Shown piece by piece: positions 28,794 to 37,483 of a stretch of 64,000 bases of DNA (position 1 is its first letter; each line of letters opens with the position of its first letter). This DNA is from an uncultured Acidimicrobiales bacterium (GTDB lineage Bacteria > Actinomycetota > Acidimicrobiia > Acidimicrobiales > Bin134), in the NCBI GenBank assembly GCA_951813555.1, contig OX638344.1:1302001-1366000 (forward strand), read 5' to 3'. The notes beneath the pieces are model-generated. The model was not told the origin of the DNA. It made no database searches and saw only the letters and a program-made list of their open reading frames with translations. The position numbers were made by a program, and so were the translations under genes.

Positions 28794-28858
28794 CGGTCGA
28801 TGTCTCCCAGGATGAAGTACAGGCTGGCCAGAATCGTGATGATGTCGGGCACGTACAC
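28723..28858. repeat. Tandem 68-base duplication at the nuoD/nuoH junction
   Basis: Unit 1 is 28723-28790 and unit 2 is 28791-28858. The first 56 positions match at 51 sites; the last 12 are unrelated. Unit 2 encodes the end of nuoD, unit 1 the mini-ORF. Confidence 0.92.
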
Positions 28859-29968
28859 GCCCTTGAGCAGCCACGGGGTGATGGAGATGTTGGAGAAGCT
28901 GGCCGAGCGGATCTTCACCCGGAACGGCACCAAATCGCCCTTGCTGACGATGTAGTAGCCCATCTCGCCCAGCGGGTTCTCGGTGGCGGCGTAGGCCTCT
29001 CCCGCCGGCACCTTGATGATGCGGGGCACCTTGGCCATGATCGGCCCGGCGGGAAGCCCGTCCAAGAGCTGGTCCACCATGTGGGTGGCCTCTCGGGTCT
29101 CTTGGAGCCGCACCCAGTAGCGGGCGAAGGAGTCGCCGTCGGGGTGGGTCCACACCTTCCAGTCGAGCTGGTCGTACACCAGGGCCTCATGGCCATCGCG
29201 GCGCAGATCCCAGTCCACCCCGCTGGCCCGGATGTTGGCGCCCGACAGTCCGTAGGAAAGGCCGATGGCCGGGGGCACGATGCCGATACCCCGGGAGCGG
29301 GATTGGAAGATCTCGTTGCCCAATACCAGATCCTCGAACTCGTCGCAGAAGTCCCGGATCTTCTCCATGGCCTGCTTGGTGTCTTCGATCCAGCCCTTGG
29401 GCAAGTCGTCTTTGACGCCGCCGATGCGATCGAAGTTGGGGTGGAAGCGCCCGCCGGTGACCGCCTCGATCTGGTTGAGCACGAACTCGCGGTCGCGGAA
29501 GGCCATGAACACCGGGGTGATAGCCCCGAGCTGCACCGCCATGTCGCCCAAGAACAGGGTGATGTTGGCGATCCGGCTCAGCTCGAACAGCACCGTGCGG
29601 ATCCACTGGGCCCGAGGGGGGGCCTCCACTTCCATGAGCTTCTCGGCGGCCAGGATGAACGGCACCTCGTTGGCGAAGCTCCCCAGCCAGTCGATGCGGT
29701 TGATGAGCGTGGTGACCTGGGGGTAGGTCCGCACCTCGGCCAGCTTCTCGTAGCCCCGGTGCATGTAGCCCATGATGGGCTCGGCCTCCACCACCTGCTC
29801 GCCGTCGAGGCGGGCCACCAGCCGGAGCGTGCCGTGGGTGGCCGGGTGCTGGGGGCCGATGTTGAGGGTCATGCCCTCGGTTTCGATCTCCACGTTCAGC
29901 CGGGCGTCGGCGGCCTGGGTGGCCACGTAGGCCAATTGCTGGCGCCGGTCGGCGCCTACCGCGGTCAT
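28790..29968 (-). CDS. nuoD: NADH-quinone oxidoreductase subunit D
   Basis: Peripheral 49-kDa-type subunit of 392 aa that helps form the quinone site. It starts [14 protein letters not shown]; the ATG at 29966-29968 overlaps the nuoC stop (ATGA). Family segments are NIGPQHPATHGTLRL, PIMGYMHRGYEKLAE and GGRFHPNFDRIGG. The C-terminus LASLYFILGDIDR is intact. The following DNA repeats its last codons. Confidence 0.96.
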   Translation of the reverse strand: MTAVGADRRQQLAYVATQAADARLNVEIETEGMTLNIGPQHPATHGTLRLVARLDGEQVVEAEPIMGYMHRGYEKLAEVRTYPQVTTLINRIDWLGSFANEVPFILAAEKLMEVEAPPRAQWIRTVLFELSRIANITLFLGDMAVQLGAITPVFMAFRDREFVLNQIEAVTGGRFHPNFDRIGGVKDDLPKGWIEDTKQAMEKIRDFCDEFEDLVLGNEIFQSRSRGIGIVPPAIGLSYGLSGANIRASGVDWDLRRDGHEALVYDQLDWKVWTHPDGDSFARYWVRLQETREATHMVDQLLDGLPAGPIMAKVPRIIKVPAGEAYAATENPLGEMGYYIVSKGDLVPFRVKIRSASFSNISITPWLLKGVYVPDIITILASLYFILGDIDR

Positions 29969-30627
29969 GAGCTCTCCTCGCCGGGGAACAGCTCCACATC
30001 CACGATGCCGGGCCACGGCTTCACCCGTCGGGCGAGTAGCGGGAAGTCCTTGCGGAGGGGGTTGCCCTCGAACTCGCCGGGAAGATAGATGTGGCGGAGG
30101 TCGGGATGGCTGTTGAAGTGGATTCCGAACATCTCCCAGGCCTCCCGCTCGTGCCAGTTGGCCCCGGCGTACACCTGGATCAGGCTGTCGATCCTTAGAT
30201 CGTCATTGGGCAGGTCGGCCTTGATGGTGATGCCCAAGTGCTCGGCTATTGAGTAGAGGCGGACCACCATCTGGAACCGAGTCTGGCCCCCGGCGTGGCC
30301 TTGCTCCATAGGGTCGGCCGCCTTGGGCTGGGGGTTGTCCTCTTGGGCGTCCATGTCCCGCCCGTAAGGGGAGGGCAGCCAGTCGATGGCCGACAGCCAG
30401 TCGAAGAACTGGCAGCCAAGCAGGTCGCGGGCGGCGATGGCCGCATCGGTCCACGAGTCGCGTGTGACCCGAACCCAAAGGTCGCTGCCCGCGATGATGT
30501 GGTGCGCTACGAAACCGTCGTCCAGCGCCTCGGCCAGTTGACCAGCCCAGGCTTCCCGGCGCTTGTCGGGCTGCGGTCCGGCTTCGGCGACGTCGTTCTC
30601 GATCTCAGTCGACGACAATTGGGTCAC
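29965..30627 (-). CDS. nuoC: NADH-quinone oxidoreductase subunit C
   Basis: Peripheral 30-kDa-type subunit of 220 aa. The signature [39 protein letters not shown] is unmistakable (residues about 165-203). The start is uncertain: GTG 30625-30627 ([12 protein letters not shown]) is preferred, overlapping the 3' end of nuoB by 23 bases. An in-frame TTG lies 9 bases later. Separate from nuoD, not fused. Confidence 0.93.
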   Translation of the reverse strand: MTQLSSTEIENDVAEAGPQPDKRREAWAGQLAEALDDGFVAHHIIAGSDLWVRVTRDSWTDAAIAARDLLGCQFFDWLSAIDWLPSPYGRDMDAQEDNPQPKAADPMEQGHAGGQTRFQMVVRLYSIAEHLGITIKADLPNDDLRIDSLIQVYAGANWHEREAWEMFGIHFNSHPDLRHIYLPGEFEGNPLRKDFPLLARRVKPWPGIVDVELFPGEESS

Positions 30628-31105
30628 CTCGCCACCGCACAGCCGGGTCCTCGTTGCCGATGCGCTCCTGGAGCAGCACGATGCCCTCCAGCAATGCCTC
30701 GGGCCGGGGCGGACAGCCGGGTACATACACATCCACCGGGATGATCTGGTCGACGCCCTTGGTCACCGAATAGGAGTCCCAGTAGGGGCCTCCGCAGTTG
30801 GCGCAGGAGCCCATCGAGATGACGTATTTCGGGTCGGGCATTTGCTCGTAGAGACGGAGGATCGACGGGACCATCTTGTCGGTGACCGTGCCCGAGATCA
30901 CCACGAGGTCGGCCTGTCGGGGGCTGGCGGGAAATGGGATCACGCCGAGGCGCATGACGTCGTAGCGGGGGGAGCCGATAACCGCACCCATCTCGATAGC
31001 GCAGCAGGCCAGGCCCCACTGGTACATCCATATGGAGTACTTCCGGCCGAGGTTCAGCAGCATAGTCAGGGGTTTTGGAGCCTTCCCGCTGGCGACCAGT
31101 CCCAC
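30605..31105 (-). CDS. nuoB: NADH-quinone oxidoreductase subunit B (N2 cluster)
   Basis: Peripheral subunit of 166 aa carrying the terminal N2 4Fe-4S cluster that reduces quinone. Cluster ligands are visible in GLACCAIEM (tandem cysteines), [10 protein letters not shown] and [12 protein letters not shown] start at 31103-31105, 8 bases after nuoA. Confidence 0.96.
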   Translation of the reverse strand: MGLVASGKAPKPLTMLLNLGRKYSIWMYQWGLACCAIEMGAVIGSPRYDVMRLGVIPFPASPRQADLVVISGTVTDKMVPSILRLYEQMPDPKYVISMGSCANCGGPYWDSYSVTKGVDQIIPVDVYVPGCPPRPEALLEGIVLLQERIGNEDPAVRWRGDPIVVD

Positions 31106-31113
31106 TGCCTACC

Positions 31114-31479
31114 TCAGATCCACCGGAGTACACCCTTTCGCCAGGCGTACACCAAGCCCAGCGCAAGGATGAAAATGAAGATGGCCATCTCGACCAAGCC
31201 AAACGTTCCGTAGGCCTCCAGCCGGGTGGCCCAGGGGAAGATGAACACGGCCTCGACGTCGAACATGACGAAGAGAAGGGCGAACACGTAATACCGGATG
31301 TTGCTCTGCGACCAGCCCAGTCCTACGGGGTCGACGCCGCTCTCGTAAGTGATGTATTTCTGAGGCTGCGACCGGGTGGGGCGCAGCAAGCTTCCCAGCC
31401 CCAGCATCCCGAACACCAACGCACTGGCCAGCACGAGGAACAATACGACGAGGAGGTAGTCGCGGAGGAACTCCGACAC
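31114..31479 (-). CDS. nuoA: NADH-quinone oxidoreductase subunit A
   Basis: Small membrane subunit of 121 aa with three hydrophobic helices. YESGVDPVGLGWSQSNIRYYVFALLFVMFDVEAVFIFPWA is diagnostic. The start is taken at GTG 31477-31479 (VSEFLRDYLLV); the long open frame upstream is out of family and overlaps degV. First gene of the complex I operon. Confidence 0.94.
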   Translation of the reverse strand: MSEFLRDYLLVVLFLVLASALVFGMLGLGSLLRPTRSQPQKYITYESGVDPVGLGWSQSNIRYYVFALLFVMFDVEAVFIFPWATRLEAYGTFGLVEMAIFIFILALGLVYAWRKGVLRWI

Positions 31480-31486
31480 GGCCCGA

Positions 31487-31516
31487 AGGTTACCGATGGC
31501 GTTTTCTGCGGGCCAA
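31487..31516 (-). promoter_or_regulatory. Probable promoter of the nuo operon
   Basis: On the minus strand TTGGCC (31516 to 31511) and TAACCT (31492 to 31487) are separated by 18 bases and fit a -35/-10 pair. The -10 ends 7 bases before the nuoA GTG, with no ribosome site, which would give a leaderless mRNA. Confidence 0.5.
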
Positions 31517-31523
31517 GACGTAC

Positions 31524-32363
31524 TTAGGCGGCGGGAACAAAGGCGGCGGCGATAACCCCTGGTCCGGCGTGGGTGCCCACGACGGGTCCGATGAGGGTCA
31601 CCGTCAAGGGGTTGTGGGCGGGGGCGTCGCCCAGGCTGGAGGTGAACGCGTCGATGTCGTCGGCCGCACCGTGGGCCAAGGCTAATTGCTCCAACTCGCC
31701 GGCTTCGGCCACTTTCTTGGCCAGCCAAGTGCGGGCCTTGCCTCTGGTTCGCTGCTTGCCCGCCTCGTCCACGACGCCGGAGGTGAGATCTAGACAGGGT
31801 TTGATGGACAGGGCGCTGCCCAAAAGGGCCTGCGCGGTGCCGATGCGCCCGCCCTTCTTGAGATTGTCCAGGGTGTCCAGCACGGCATAGATGAAGACCC
31901 GGTCTTTGAGATGGGCCAGCTGAGCTTCGATTTCGTCAGCGCTGTGCCCGGCTTCGGCGGCGGCCGCCGCAGCCGTCACCATAAGGCCCAGGCCCACCGA
32001 GACCTTGCCGGAGTCCACCACCCGGACGTCCACCTCGCCCTCCAATGCTCGGGCCGCATTCTGGGCCGACTCCCCGGTGGCCGACAGGGCGAACGACAGG
32101 TTGATGCACACCACGGCGTCGGCCCCGCTGTCGGCCAACCTTCGAAATGCGGCTTGGAACGCTCCCGGCGCGGGGGCGGCGGTGGACGGCAGATCGTCGC
32201 TGGCCGCCATTTTCTCGTAGAAGCCTTCAGCCGAGAGGCCTTGACCGTCGGTGAACTCCTCGTCGCCGAAGCGGATGGTGAGGGGGACCACGGTGATCTG
32301 GTAGCGCTTGATGTCGGCGGCGCTGAGATCGCAGGAACTATCGGTCACGATGCGAACTGCCAT
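31524..32363 (-). CDS. DegV family lipid-binding protein
   Basis: Protein of 279 aa of the DegV/FakB fold. The start MAVRIVTDSSCDLS holds the phosphate/lipid carboxylate-binding DSSCDL. Further family segments are TVVPLTIRFGDEEFTDG, LPSTAAPAPGAF (TSxPS-like) and RVVDSGKVSVGLGLMV. FakB proteins present fatty acids to the kinase FakA; no fakA is in the window. It lies 9 bases after the DUF6049-like gene and 44 bases before nuoA. Confidence 0.9.
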   Translation of the reverse strand: MAVRIVTDSSCDLSAADIKRYQITVVPLTIRFGDEEFTDGQGLSAEGFYEKMAASDDLPSTAAPAPGAFQAAFRRLADSGADAVVCINLSFALSATGESAQNAARALEGEVDVRVVDSGKVSVGLGLMVTAAAAAAEAGHSADEIEAQLAHLKDRVFIYAVLDTLDNLKKGGRIGTAQALLGSALSIKPCLDLTSGVVDEAGKQRTRGKARTWLAKKVAEAGELEQLALAHGAADDIDAFTSSLGDAPAHNPLTVTLIGPVVGTHAGPGVIAAAFVPAA

Positions 32364-32372
32364 GGCCAGACC

Positions 32373-34391
32373 CTACTCCGCAGGCTGAGCTTTGGAGCGA
32401 TGGCGGGACCACCAGTGCCGGGCCCACCACACCATCAATATGGCGAGGGCGGCGGCCGCGATCCCCACCCCTGCCCCCGACAGAGAGGTTGTCCGCACCG
32501 TCAACTGGGATTCGCCCAGAGCCAGCAGGCCGGTGGGGGAGTTGACGCTGATCTCCAACACGGCGTCGCCCGAGGTATTGGCCCGCACGGGTACCTGGAC
32601 CTGGTTGACGCCGGGAGACAGGCGCCAGAGCCGGGAATCGCCGTCGGGAAAGTCCAGCTTGTCGCTGTTGAGGTCCAAACGGACGATGACATCGTGGTCG
32701 AGGCTGTTGCGAATGAGCATCGGAATGCTCCCCGATCGGCTCGTCAGGGTGATCCGCTGTTGGCTCGGGGGCTGGATGGCGGCCACCGTGTCCCGCACGG
32801 TCTGGGCTACCACGGCCAGGTAGGCGTCTCGCTGGGTCTCGGTCAGGCCATGGGCACCCGACAGCAGCAGAGCCCGCTCCAAAGTCTCGATCAACTGCCG
32901 CTCGGGGGTGCCCACGGTGGCGATCGGGTCCACCATGTTCTGGTACGAACGGGCGATGCGCTGGCCGTCGCTCAAGGCGGCCTTGTAGTCCTCCCCGAAT
33001 CCGTTCTCCTCGGCGGGGCGCACCTCTCGCAAGGTGTCCGGTTCGAGCCTCTCGACAATTGTGGCGGGGTCGATGGACGAAAGGATGGGGCTGGCGCTGA
33101 TCTCGTCCAGCAGCACCCCCAGCCCAGTCGAATCGGGCAGCGAAGCCAGCGGCGGCGCCAGAACGATCCCCCGGAGCCTCTGGGGGTCTTCAAACCAGCG
33201 GACGGCCAGATCGGCCAGCACCAAGTAGGGCGCGGCTTCGGTGCCGCTGGCTCGGGTGAAGTGAGCGGTCACGCTGCTGTCGATAGCCACCGCTCGAGCG
33301 GGTTGGTCGATTGCCGGCAGCAGGAACGACGTTTTGGCCGACGTGCTGACCAGTTCGCCAGCCGGATTTAGCAGGGCATCGGGAACTAGCACCAGCTCCA
33401 CCTGCTCTCGTTGCAGCCGTTGGAGCAACTCGGGGGAGGCCGACGTGGTCAGCACCATGATGGTGCGATCGGGTTGAGAGCCGAGGTGCTCGTCTAACAC
33501 CACAGCCCCCGCCTCAATCTGCCAGCCGATTTGGAGACTGAGGTCTTGGTCGATCCACGCGTCGCTGTCCAGGGGGACGTAGGTGTTGCTGGCGATCTGC
33601 CGGTTGACTACGGCTTGTTGGAGTCGGGCCAGCAACTGGGCATGTTCGGGCCGATCACTGATGGCCAAGGCGTCGATCAGATGGGGGTCGAGCGAGACCG
33701 TGGCCAGGAGTTGGGGGCGAACTCGGGGGTCGAGGACATCGGCCAGCGATTGCAGGCTCTGGCCGGCGGGCCCCAGATCCACGTTGCCTTCTTGGTCGAC
33801 GGCTGGGGGCCCGCTCACCGAAAGCACAGTGCCCACCAGCAGGGGAGGCTGGTTGGAGTCCGGCAGGGGGGTGCGGACCAGGAACGTGTGGACGGTGTCC
33901 AGTCGATTGCCGTCGGCACCCCGAAGAACAAGGCTTACCGGGTACACCCCATCGGCGGGCAGCGAGAGCAGCGGTTCATCAACTTCTTGCTCTTGGCCGC
34001 TAGTGGTGGCGATTTGCAGCGACGCGATCCCGTTGGCATCAAGCTCAGGAACGGCCAACCGGGAGATTTGGTGCAGAACCAGTCCGTTGGAGGGCTCGGC
34101 CAGCCGATCCAGAAAAGCGGAGCGAGACCGGATGGGCACCCCGATGTTGATGTCCACGGTGGATTCGCCAGGAGCATTGAACAGTCGGAAGGTGACCCGG
34201 AAGAAGTCCTCATCGGTGATCCACATGCTTTGGCTGACCAGCTCGATGGTGGGGGTGGCTTCCTCGGACGGGCCGTTGCCGTTTTGGGCGGACGCCGCCG
34301 GGAGCACGATGGCGGGCGCGGCGAGGAGCACCAGAGCCATCACCAGGCCGAGTGCCCAACATCGGCGTCCCGAACGGAGCTCAGGGCTCAA
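32373..34391 (-). CDS. Exported, membrane-anchored DUF6049-like protein
   Basis: Protein of 672 aa. An N-terminal signal segment (ALGLVMALVLLAAPAIVLPAASA) ends near residue 36. It is followed by a long extracellular part, a hydrophobic helix at about residues 640-658 and a short basic tail (HWWSRHRSK), so it is anchored with most of the chain outside. Actinobacterial DUF6049 proteins typically sit near murJ and the CCA-adding enzyme; here pcnA is close but murJ is absent. TTG start at 34389-34391 overlaps the GNAT stop by 11 bases; later starts would cut the signal peptide. Function unknown. Confidence 0.75.
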   Translation of the reverse strand: MSPELRSGRRCWALGLVMALVLLAAPAIVLPAASAQNGNGPSEEATPTIELVSQSMWITDEDFFRVTFRLFNAPGESTVDINIGVPIRSRSAFLDRLAEPSNGLVLHQISRLAVPELDANGIASLQIATTSGQEQEVDEPLLSLPADGVYPVSLVLRGADGNRLDTVHTFLVRTPLPDSNQPPLLVGTVLSVSGPPAVDQEGNVDLGPAGQSLQSLADVLDPRVRPQLLATVSLDPHLIDALAISDRPEHAQLLARLQQAVVNRQIASNTYVPLDSDAWIDQDLSLQIGWQIEAGAVVLDEHLGSQPDRTIMVLTTSASPELLQRLQREQVELVLVPDALLNPAGELVSTSAKTSFLLPAIDQPARAVAIDSSVTAHFTRASGTEAAPYLVLADLAVRWFEDPQRLRGIVLAPPLASLPDSTGLGVLLDEISASPILSSIDPATIVERLEPDTLREVRPAEENGFGEDYKAALSDGQRIARSYQNMVDPIATVGTPERQLIETLERALLLSGAHGLTETQRDAYLAVVAQTVRDTVAAIQPPSQQRITLTSRSGSIPMLIRNSLDHDVIVRLDLNSDKLDFPDGDSRLWRLSPGVNQVQVPVRANTSGDAVLEISVNSPTGLLALGESQLTVRTTSLSGAGVGIAAAALAILMVWWARHWWSRHRSKAQPAE

Positions 34392-35151
34392 GGACCGTCT
34401 CCAGAACTTGCAGGCCGGGGGGGACTAGCTCGAAGCCCAGATGCTCATAGAGCCTCAGCGCCCCCGTGTTGTGCTGGGGGGTGTTGACCCAGGCTCGGGT
34501 TGCCCCCCATCGGGCCATCCACCTCAGTCCGTCGATCACCAGGGTGGCCCCGGTGCCCTGGCCCTGATGGTGGGGCGAGATAGCCAAGCGCTGGAGATAA
34601 CCGGCCGGGCCGCTGCGCCCAGAGATGGCATAGCCGGTTAGGACCGTGTCGGCATCGCTGCGGACAACTCGGAAGTGTCGAAAGGGAGTGGCCCGTAGGG
34701 CGTCGAGGAGACCAGCCTGGTCAAGCCGCCAAAGGGGCTCGAAGGCGGCCTGGTCCACGGCCAGCACCGAGGGGTGGTCGCGGCGGCGGCCCCGTCGAAT
34801 GGCGATGCTGCCGTTTTGATGGGCCTCCCGGATAGCGAAGCCGGCGCCTCGATGGGAAAATCCACTTTGGATCGGCCGTGTCAGCAGTGCGAGCTGCTGG
34901 TCGGGCTCGAATCCAGCCCGCAGGAACGGCTCCGCTTCGATGTGCGACAGAGCGGAGGTCCGCAGGCGGTGGTAGCCCCGGGCGACCGCGGATTCAACCG
35001 CAGCGGTTATGGCCGCGTCGGACACCGCCTTGCTCGGGGTCAGCTGTATGAGCAGGCCGGTACCAGCCTCACCGGACCAAGGCCTAAGCCGCAGGCGATC
35101 TCCCCCGAGTCGGAGCGTCTCGGCAGCGTATGGTCGTCGCCGCCAAATCAT
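34381..35151 (-). CDS. GNAT family N-acetyltransferase
   Basis: Protein of 256 aa with the acetyl-CoA-binding segment LQRLAISPHHQGQGTGATLVIDGLRWM at about residues 186-212, then NTPQHNTGALRLYEHLGFELV, the usual end of the fold. The N-terminal half is a weaker, possibly second GNAT-like domain. It is the first gene of a minus-strand run GNAT, DUF6049-like, DegV. The acceptor is unknown. Confidence 0.85.
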   Translation of the reverse strand: MIWRRRPYAAETLRLGGDRLRLRPWSGEAGTGLLIQLTPSKAVSDAAITAAVESAVARGYHRLRTSALSHIEAEPFLRAGFEPDQQLALLTRPIQSGFSHRGAGFAIREAHQNGSIAIRRGRRRDHPSVLAVDQAAFEPLWRLDQAGLLDALRATPFRHFRVVRSDADTVLTGYAISGRSGPAGYLQRLAISPHHQGQGTGATLVIDGLRWMARWGATRAWVNTPQHNTGALRLYEHLGFELVPPGLQVLETVLEP

Positions 35152-35236
35152 GGAACGAGGCTAGTGGCCGGTAGACAGCAGGGCTCCGCAGGGATATTGG
35201 AAGGGGCGGCTGGGGCCGCGGGGGTACCGTGGGGCT

Positions 35237-36235
35237 GTGTCGGTTTTGTGGATCACCGACGAGCGCTTTCTCGACCACGACACCGGGCGCTCCCATCCGG
35301 AGCGGCCGGACCGCCTGCGCGCGGTGATCGACGGGGTGCAGCGGGCGGGGCTGGCTGACGCGCTGGTTCCGACCGAACCTCGGATGGCCACCGATGCCGA
35401 GCTGCTCGCGGTTCACCGTCGGTCAGTTCTCGACTCGGTTCACCGGGTGACCCAAGCCGGGGGTGGTCGACTCGACCCCGACACGGTGCTTTCCGCCGAG
35501 TCGGAGGCGGCGGCCCGGCTGGCCGCAGGGGCAGGGCTGGCAGCGATCGACGGGCTCGACGGCGGGGAGGCCGATGCCGCGTTCTGCGCGGTGCGCCCGC
35601 CGGGCCACCACGCCACGCCAGTGCGATCAATGGGGTTCTGCATGTTCAACAGCGCGGCGGTTTGCGCCCAGGCGCTGGCCGACCGAGGAGAGCGGGTGCT
35701 GGTGGTGGACTACGACGCCCACCACGGCAACGGCACCCAGGATGTCTTCTGGGAGGACAGCCGGGTGATGTATGTGTCATGGCACCAGTACCCGTTCTAT
35801 CCGGGCACCGGTGGGCTGCTGGAGCGGGGCGAAGGGGCCGGGGCAGGTACCACCATCAACCTGCCCATGCCCATGGGCGCCACCGGCGACGCGTATCGCC
35901 AGGGCTGGGATGATGCCGTGCTGCCCGCTGTAGAGGCGTTCGCCCCCGATTGGCTGGTGCTCTCGGCCGGATTCGATGCCCACCGGGCCGATCCGCTGAC
36001 CAGCCTGGGCTTGGCCGCGGGGGATTTTGCCGATCTCACCGACGCGATCATCGATGTGGTGCCGCCGGGCCGGCGCATCGCTTTTCTTGAGGGGGGCTAC
36101 GACTTGGATGCGCTGGCCGACTGTGCCGCAGCGTCGGTAGCCGTTTTGGCTGGCACGCAATGGCGCCCGGAGCCGGCCACGGGGGGTGGACCGGGTGCGG
36201 AGGTGGTCGCCGCGGCGGCCGCGCTGTTGCAGTGA
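35237..36235 (+). CDS. Histone deacetylase-family hydrolase (class II/APAH-like)
   Basis: Zinc hydrolase of 332 aa that removes acetyl groups from amines or lysines. Visible are HPERPDRLRAV near the N-terminus, RPPGHHA (catalytic His pair) at about 119-125, VDYDAHHGNGTQDVF with Asp/His zinc ligands, and SAGFDAHRADPL. In bacteria such proteins act on acetyl-polyamines or acetylated lysines. GTG start at 35237; the GTGA overlap with the CCA-adding enzyme shows co-expression. Confidence 0.93.
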   Translation: MSVLWITDERFLDHDTGRSHPERPDRLRAVIDGVQRAGLADALVPTEPRMATDAELLAVHRRSVLDSVHRVTQAGGGRLDPDTVLSAESEAAARLAAGAGLAAIDGLDGGEADAAFCAVRPPGHHATPVRSMGFCMFNSAAVCAQALADRGERVLVVDYDAHHGNGTQDVFWEDSRVMYVSWHQYPFYPGTGGLLERGEGAGAGTTINLPMPMGATGDAYRQGWDDAVLPAVEAFAPDWLVLSAGFDAHRADPLTSLGLAAGDFADLTDAIIDVVPPGRRIAFLEGGYDLDALADCAAASVAVLAGTQWRPEPATGGGPGAEVVAAAAALLQ

Positions 36236-37479
36236 GCCTCAACCATCTGGCCCCGGTTCGCGAAGAAGCCCGCGAGCTGGCCGGGCGATTCGCCGCCGGT
36301 GGTTATCGGATCTACCTGGTGGGCGGGATTGTGCGCGATGCGATGCTGGGTCTGCCGCTAGACACAGCCTTCGATCTGGATCTCACCACCGATGCCCAGC
36401 CGACCGCGGTGAAGTCGATCCTAGATGGCTGGGCCGACACCCTGTGGACCCAAGGGGAGCGATTCGGCACCATTGGCGCCCGGATGGGCGATCGCCGGGT
36501 GGAGATCACCACTCACCGCACCGAGCGGTACCTGCCCGACTCCCGCAAGCCCGAGGTGGTCTTCGCCGACGCCATCGAGGCCGACCTCTCCCGCCGCGAT
36601 TTCACCATCAACGCCATGGCCGTCGAACTGCCCGATGGGGAGTTGGTCGATCCCTTCGGGGGTGCCGATGATTTGCGTGTCGGCCGCCTCCGCACACCCC
36701 TGGACCCCGAGGAAACGTTCAGCGACGACCCCCTGCGCATGCTGCGAGCGGCACGGTTCTTGGCCCAGTTCGAGCTCTCAGCCGAACCGCCGCTATTGGC
36801 TGCCACGGTTGCGATGGCCGACCGGCTAAACATCGTGGCCGCCGAACGTATCCGCGATGAACTGGATCGGCTCCTCGCTCTCCCCGACCCGGTATCGGGG
36901 TTTGAATTGCTGATCAAGACTGGCTTGGCCGAGAGGGTGGTTGGTCCGATTGGGGAAGGATCTTGGGCGCTGGATTGTCTTCGTCGCGTGGGGGATGATC
37001 CCATCACCCGTATGGCGGCGTTGCTTGCCGATGGGGGAACACCCGACGAAGTTCAAGCTATTCTGCTGGAGAGGCGGGCGACCACGGCATTCAGCCGAGC
37101 GGTGTCGGCGGTTTTGACTGCGGCTCACCAGGCCGTTGATCAGCCGCCCCAGACCCTGCCCGAGCTGCGCCGTTGGGTGGTCGACACTGATCCCCACGTG
37201 GATAAGGCGGTGGTCTTGGCAACAGCTCTTGGCGCGGTGAACACGCTGACTGCCGACGTGGCCGCCTTGGTGGAGACCGAACCCGATCTATTCGGTCCTC
37301 CCGTGTTGGACGGCGGCGAGATCATGGCCCTTCTTGGCCTGGAATCCGGCCCCGAAGTGGGAGCAGCCGTAAACGAGCTGCGCCGCCACCGCTTCAATTC
37401 TGGCCCTCTCACTCCCGATGAGGCTGGGGAGCACCTGTTGGAGTGGCAGCGCTTGAAGGCTTCAGAACGTAAAGTGTGA
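36232..37479 (+). CDS. pcnA: CCA tRNA nucleotidyltransferase
   Basis: Adds or repairs the CCA end of tRNAs. The 415 aa start at GTG 36232 within a GTGA overlap. The head domain shows YLVGGIVRDAMLG, FDLDLTTDA (catalytic aspartates) and SRRDFTINAMAVELPDGELVDPFGG; PLRMLRAARFLAQFEL is the neck. The protein is shorter than typical actinobacterial homologues of about 480 aa. I do not see the usual HD-domain H...HD residues in the C-terminal third, which may have lost that domain. The downstream ATPase gene starts only 4 bases after the stop. Confidence 0.92.
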   Translation: MSLNHLAPVREEARELAGRFAAGGYRIYLVGGIVRDAMLGLPLDTAFDLDLTTDAQPTAVKSILDGWADTLWTQGERFGTIGARMGDRRVEITTHRTERYLPDSRKPEVVFADAIEADLSRRDFTINAMAVELPDGELVDPFGGADDLRVGRLRTPLDPEETFSDDPLRMLRAARFLAQFELSAEPPLLAATVAMADRLNIVAAERIRDELDRLLALPDPVSGFELLIKTGLAERVVGPIGEGSWALDCLRRVGDDPITRMAALLADGGTPDEVQAILLERRATTAFSRAVSAVLTAAHQAVDQPPQTLPELRRWVVDTDPHVDKAVVLATALGAVNTLTADVAALVETEPDLFGPPVLDGGEIMALLGLESGPEVGAAVNELRRHRFNSGPLTPDEAGEHLLEWQRLKASERKV

Positions 37480-37483
37480 GCCG

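Noticed and set aside
28794..29153. Larger open frame ending at the mini-ORF, overlapping nuoD
   Set aside because: It is out of frame with nuoD and of low complexity; only the last 23 codons, after the nuoD stop, resemble protein.
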